Of a DNA stretch of 64,000 bases, positions 63,641 through 64,000 are shown one piece after another. The DNA comes from Pseudeuparius sepicola (lineage: Eukaryota; Arthropoda; Insecta; Coleoptera; Anthribidae): NCBI GenBank assembly GCA_963920635.1, contig OY987298.1:3410001-3474000 (forward strand). The letters run 5' to 3'. The notes under the pieces are model-generated. The model saw only the letters and a list, made by a program, of their open reading frames with translations, was not told the DNA's origin and searched no databases. The first letter of the stretch is position 1. Each line of letters starts with the position of its first letter. Made by a program: the position numbers and the translations under genes.

Positions 63641-64000
63641 ATAATTAAGAAATATCTATGATGGAAACATTATAATGATGTACCTTGGCGCATATTATGT
63701 CAATTTTGCCCAAGCCGGCGTCATGTGTACGACAAGTGAATACATTGTCGTCACAATAACCCAGGTATACTAAAATTTTTATTTATATAACATTCTATTT
63801 TTTGTTTTTCATTTCGGACAAAAACTTAAATATGAAAATTGTATAAACTGTTGTAACGAAGTTACCAGTTTTTGAGTTTTCATTTTTATTTCATTCCTAT
63901 TTAGTAGTTATTTCGCCATGCTATATTTTTAGCGGCCGGCCGAATGAATATGCATAGAATATTTGTGGCAACATGCTTTCTGAAATTTCTCGTACGTATT
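63641..64000. other. No recognisable feature
   Basis: Nothing supported up to the right edge. Confidence 0.35.

Overview
The window is AT-rich eukaryotic DNA, almost certainly from an insect. GT-AG introns, TATA plus TCAGT-type initiator promoters, Tc1/mariner-, hAT-, PIF/Harbinger-, THAP-, SINE- and Ty3/gypsy-type transposable elements, and frequent TA-flanked fold-back repeats support this. The order is not established; a beetle-like genome is only a guess. No intact conventional host gene was found. Nearly everything recognisable is a transposon, a relic of one, or a repeat derived from one.

The centrepiece is an 18.6-kb Polinton/Maverick-type element at 14904-33520. It has a perfect 6-bp target duplication (TACGAG), termini beginning AG and ending CT, and a chromodomain integrase. 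It also has an A32/FtsK-like packaging ATPase with two N-terminal C2H2 zinc fingers. Its terminal inverted repeats are extraordinarily long: 7595 bp on the left and 7667 bp on the right, leaving a unique core of only 3.36 kb. The repeats carry most of the gene set in two mirror copies: an OB-fold/ssDNA-binding-like protein, a G-W-F repeat protein, a three-exon gene that is tandemly duplicated inside each arm, a Cys-rich zinc-ribbon-like protein, a 21-bp minisatellite ORF, and the 5' part of the ATPase gene. The core carries the rest of the ATPase, a DUF8207-like protein, a coiled-coil protein, the integrase and one unknown protein, all on the minus strand with short spacers. No PolB, protease or capsid gene is visible. 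The element therefore looks like a rearranged, probably non-autonomous Polinton in which one half was copied as an inverted repeat.

This element sits inside an older Tc1/mariner-like fold-back transposon (14567-35324, TA target site). That lies inside another CACTGAGG-ended repeat (13645-35477), which gives a three-level insertion stack. A second stack is at 52190-55639.

The other major structure is at 43071-49928. It is a TA-flanked fold-back transposon in which an internal segment has expanded to 17 tandem copies of a 288-bp unit (44726-49618). A related element at 5112-6482 keeps the single unexpanded unit, so the window contains both the before and after states of a transposon-born satellite. 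A hAT-like deletion derivative (43483-44615, perfect 8-bp target duplication) sits just upstream of the array, and two relatives are at 10006-11157 and 41793-42890.

The remainder, by position: 1-700 has a two-exon BED/CGGBP1-like zinc-finger gene with a premature stop, running off the left edge. 1.3-13.6 kb has fold-back elements, a Harbinger-like MITE and a transposase helix-turn-helix relic. 36-41 kb has a diverged fold-back element, a THAP-domain relic and a second Harbinger-like MITE. 50-57 kb has more fold-back elements and the THAP and hAT-like insertions. 57-64 kb has a tRNA-like SINE and its truncated relative, a 119-bp tandem repeat, a degenerate Ty3/gypsy reverse transcriptase and a short fold-back MITE.
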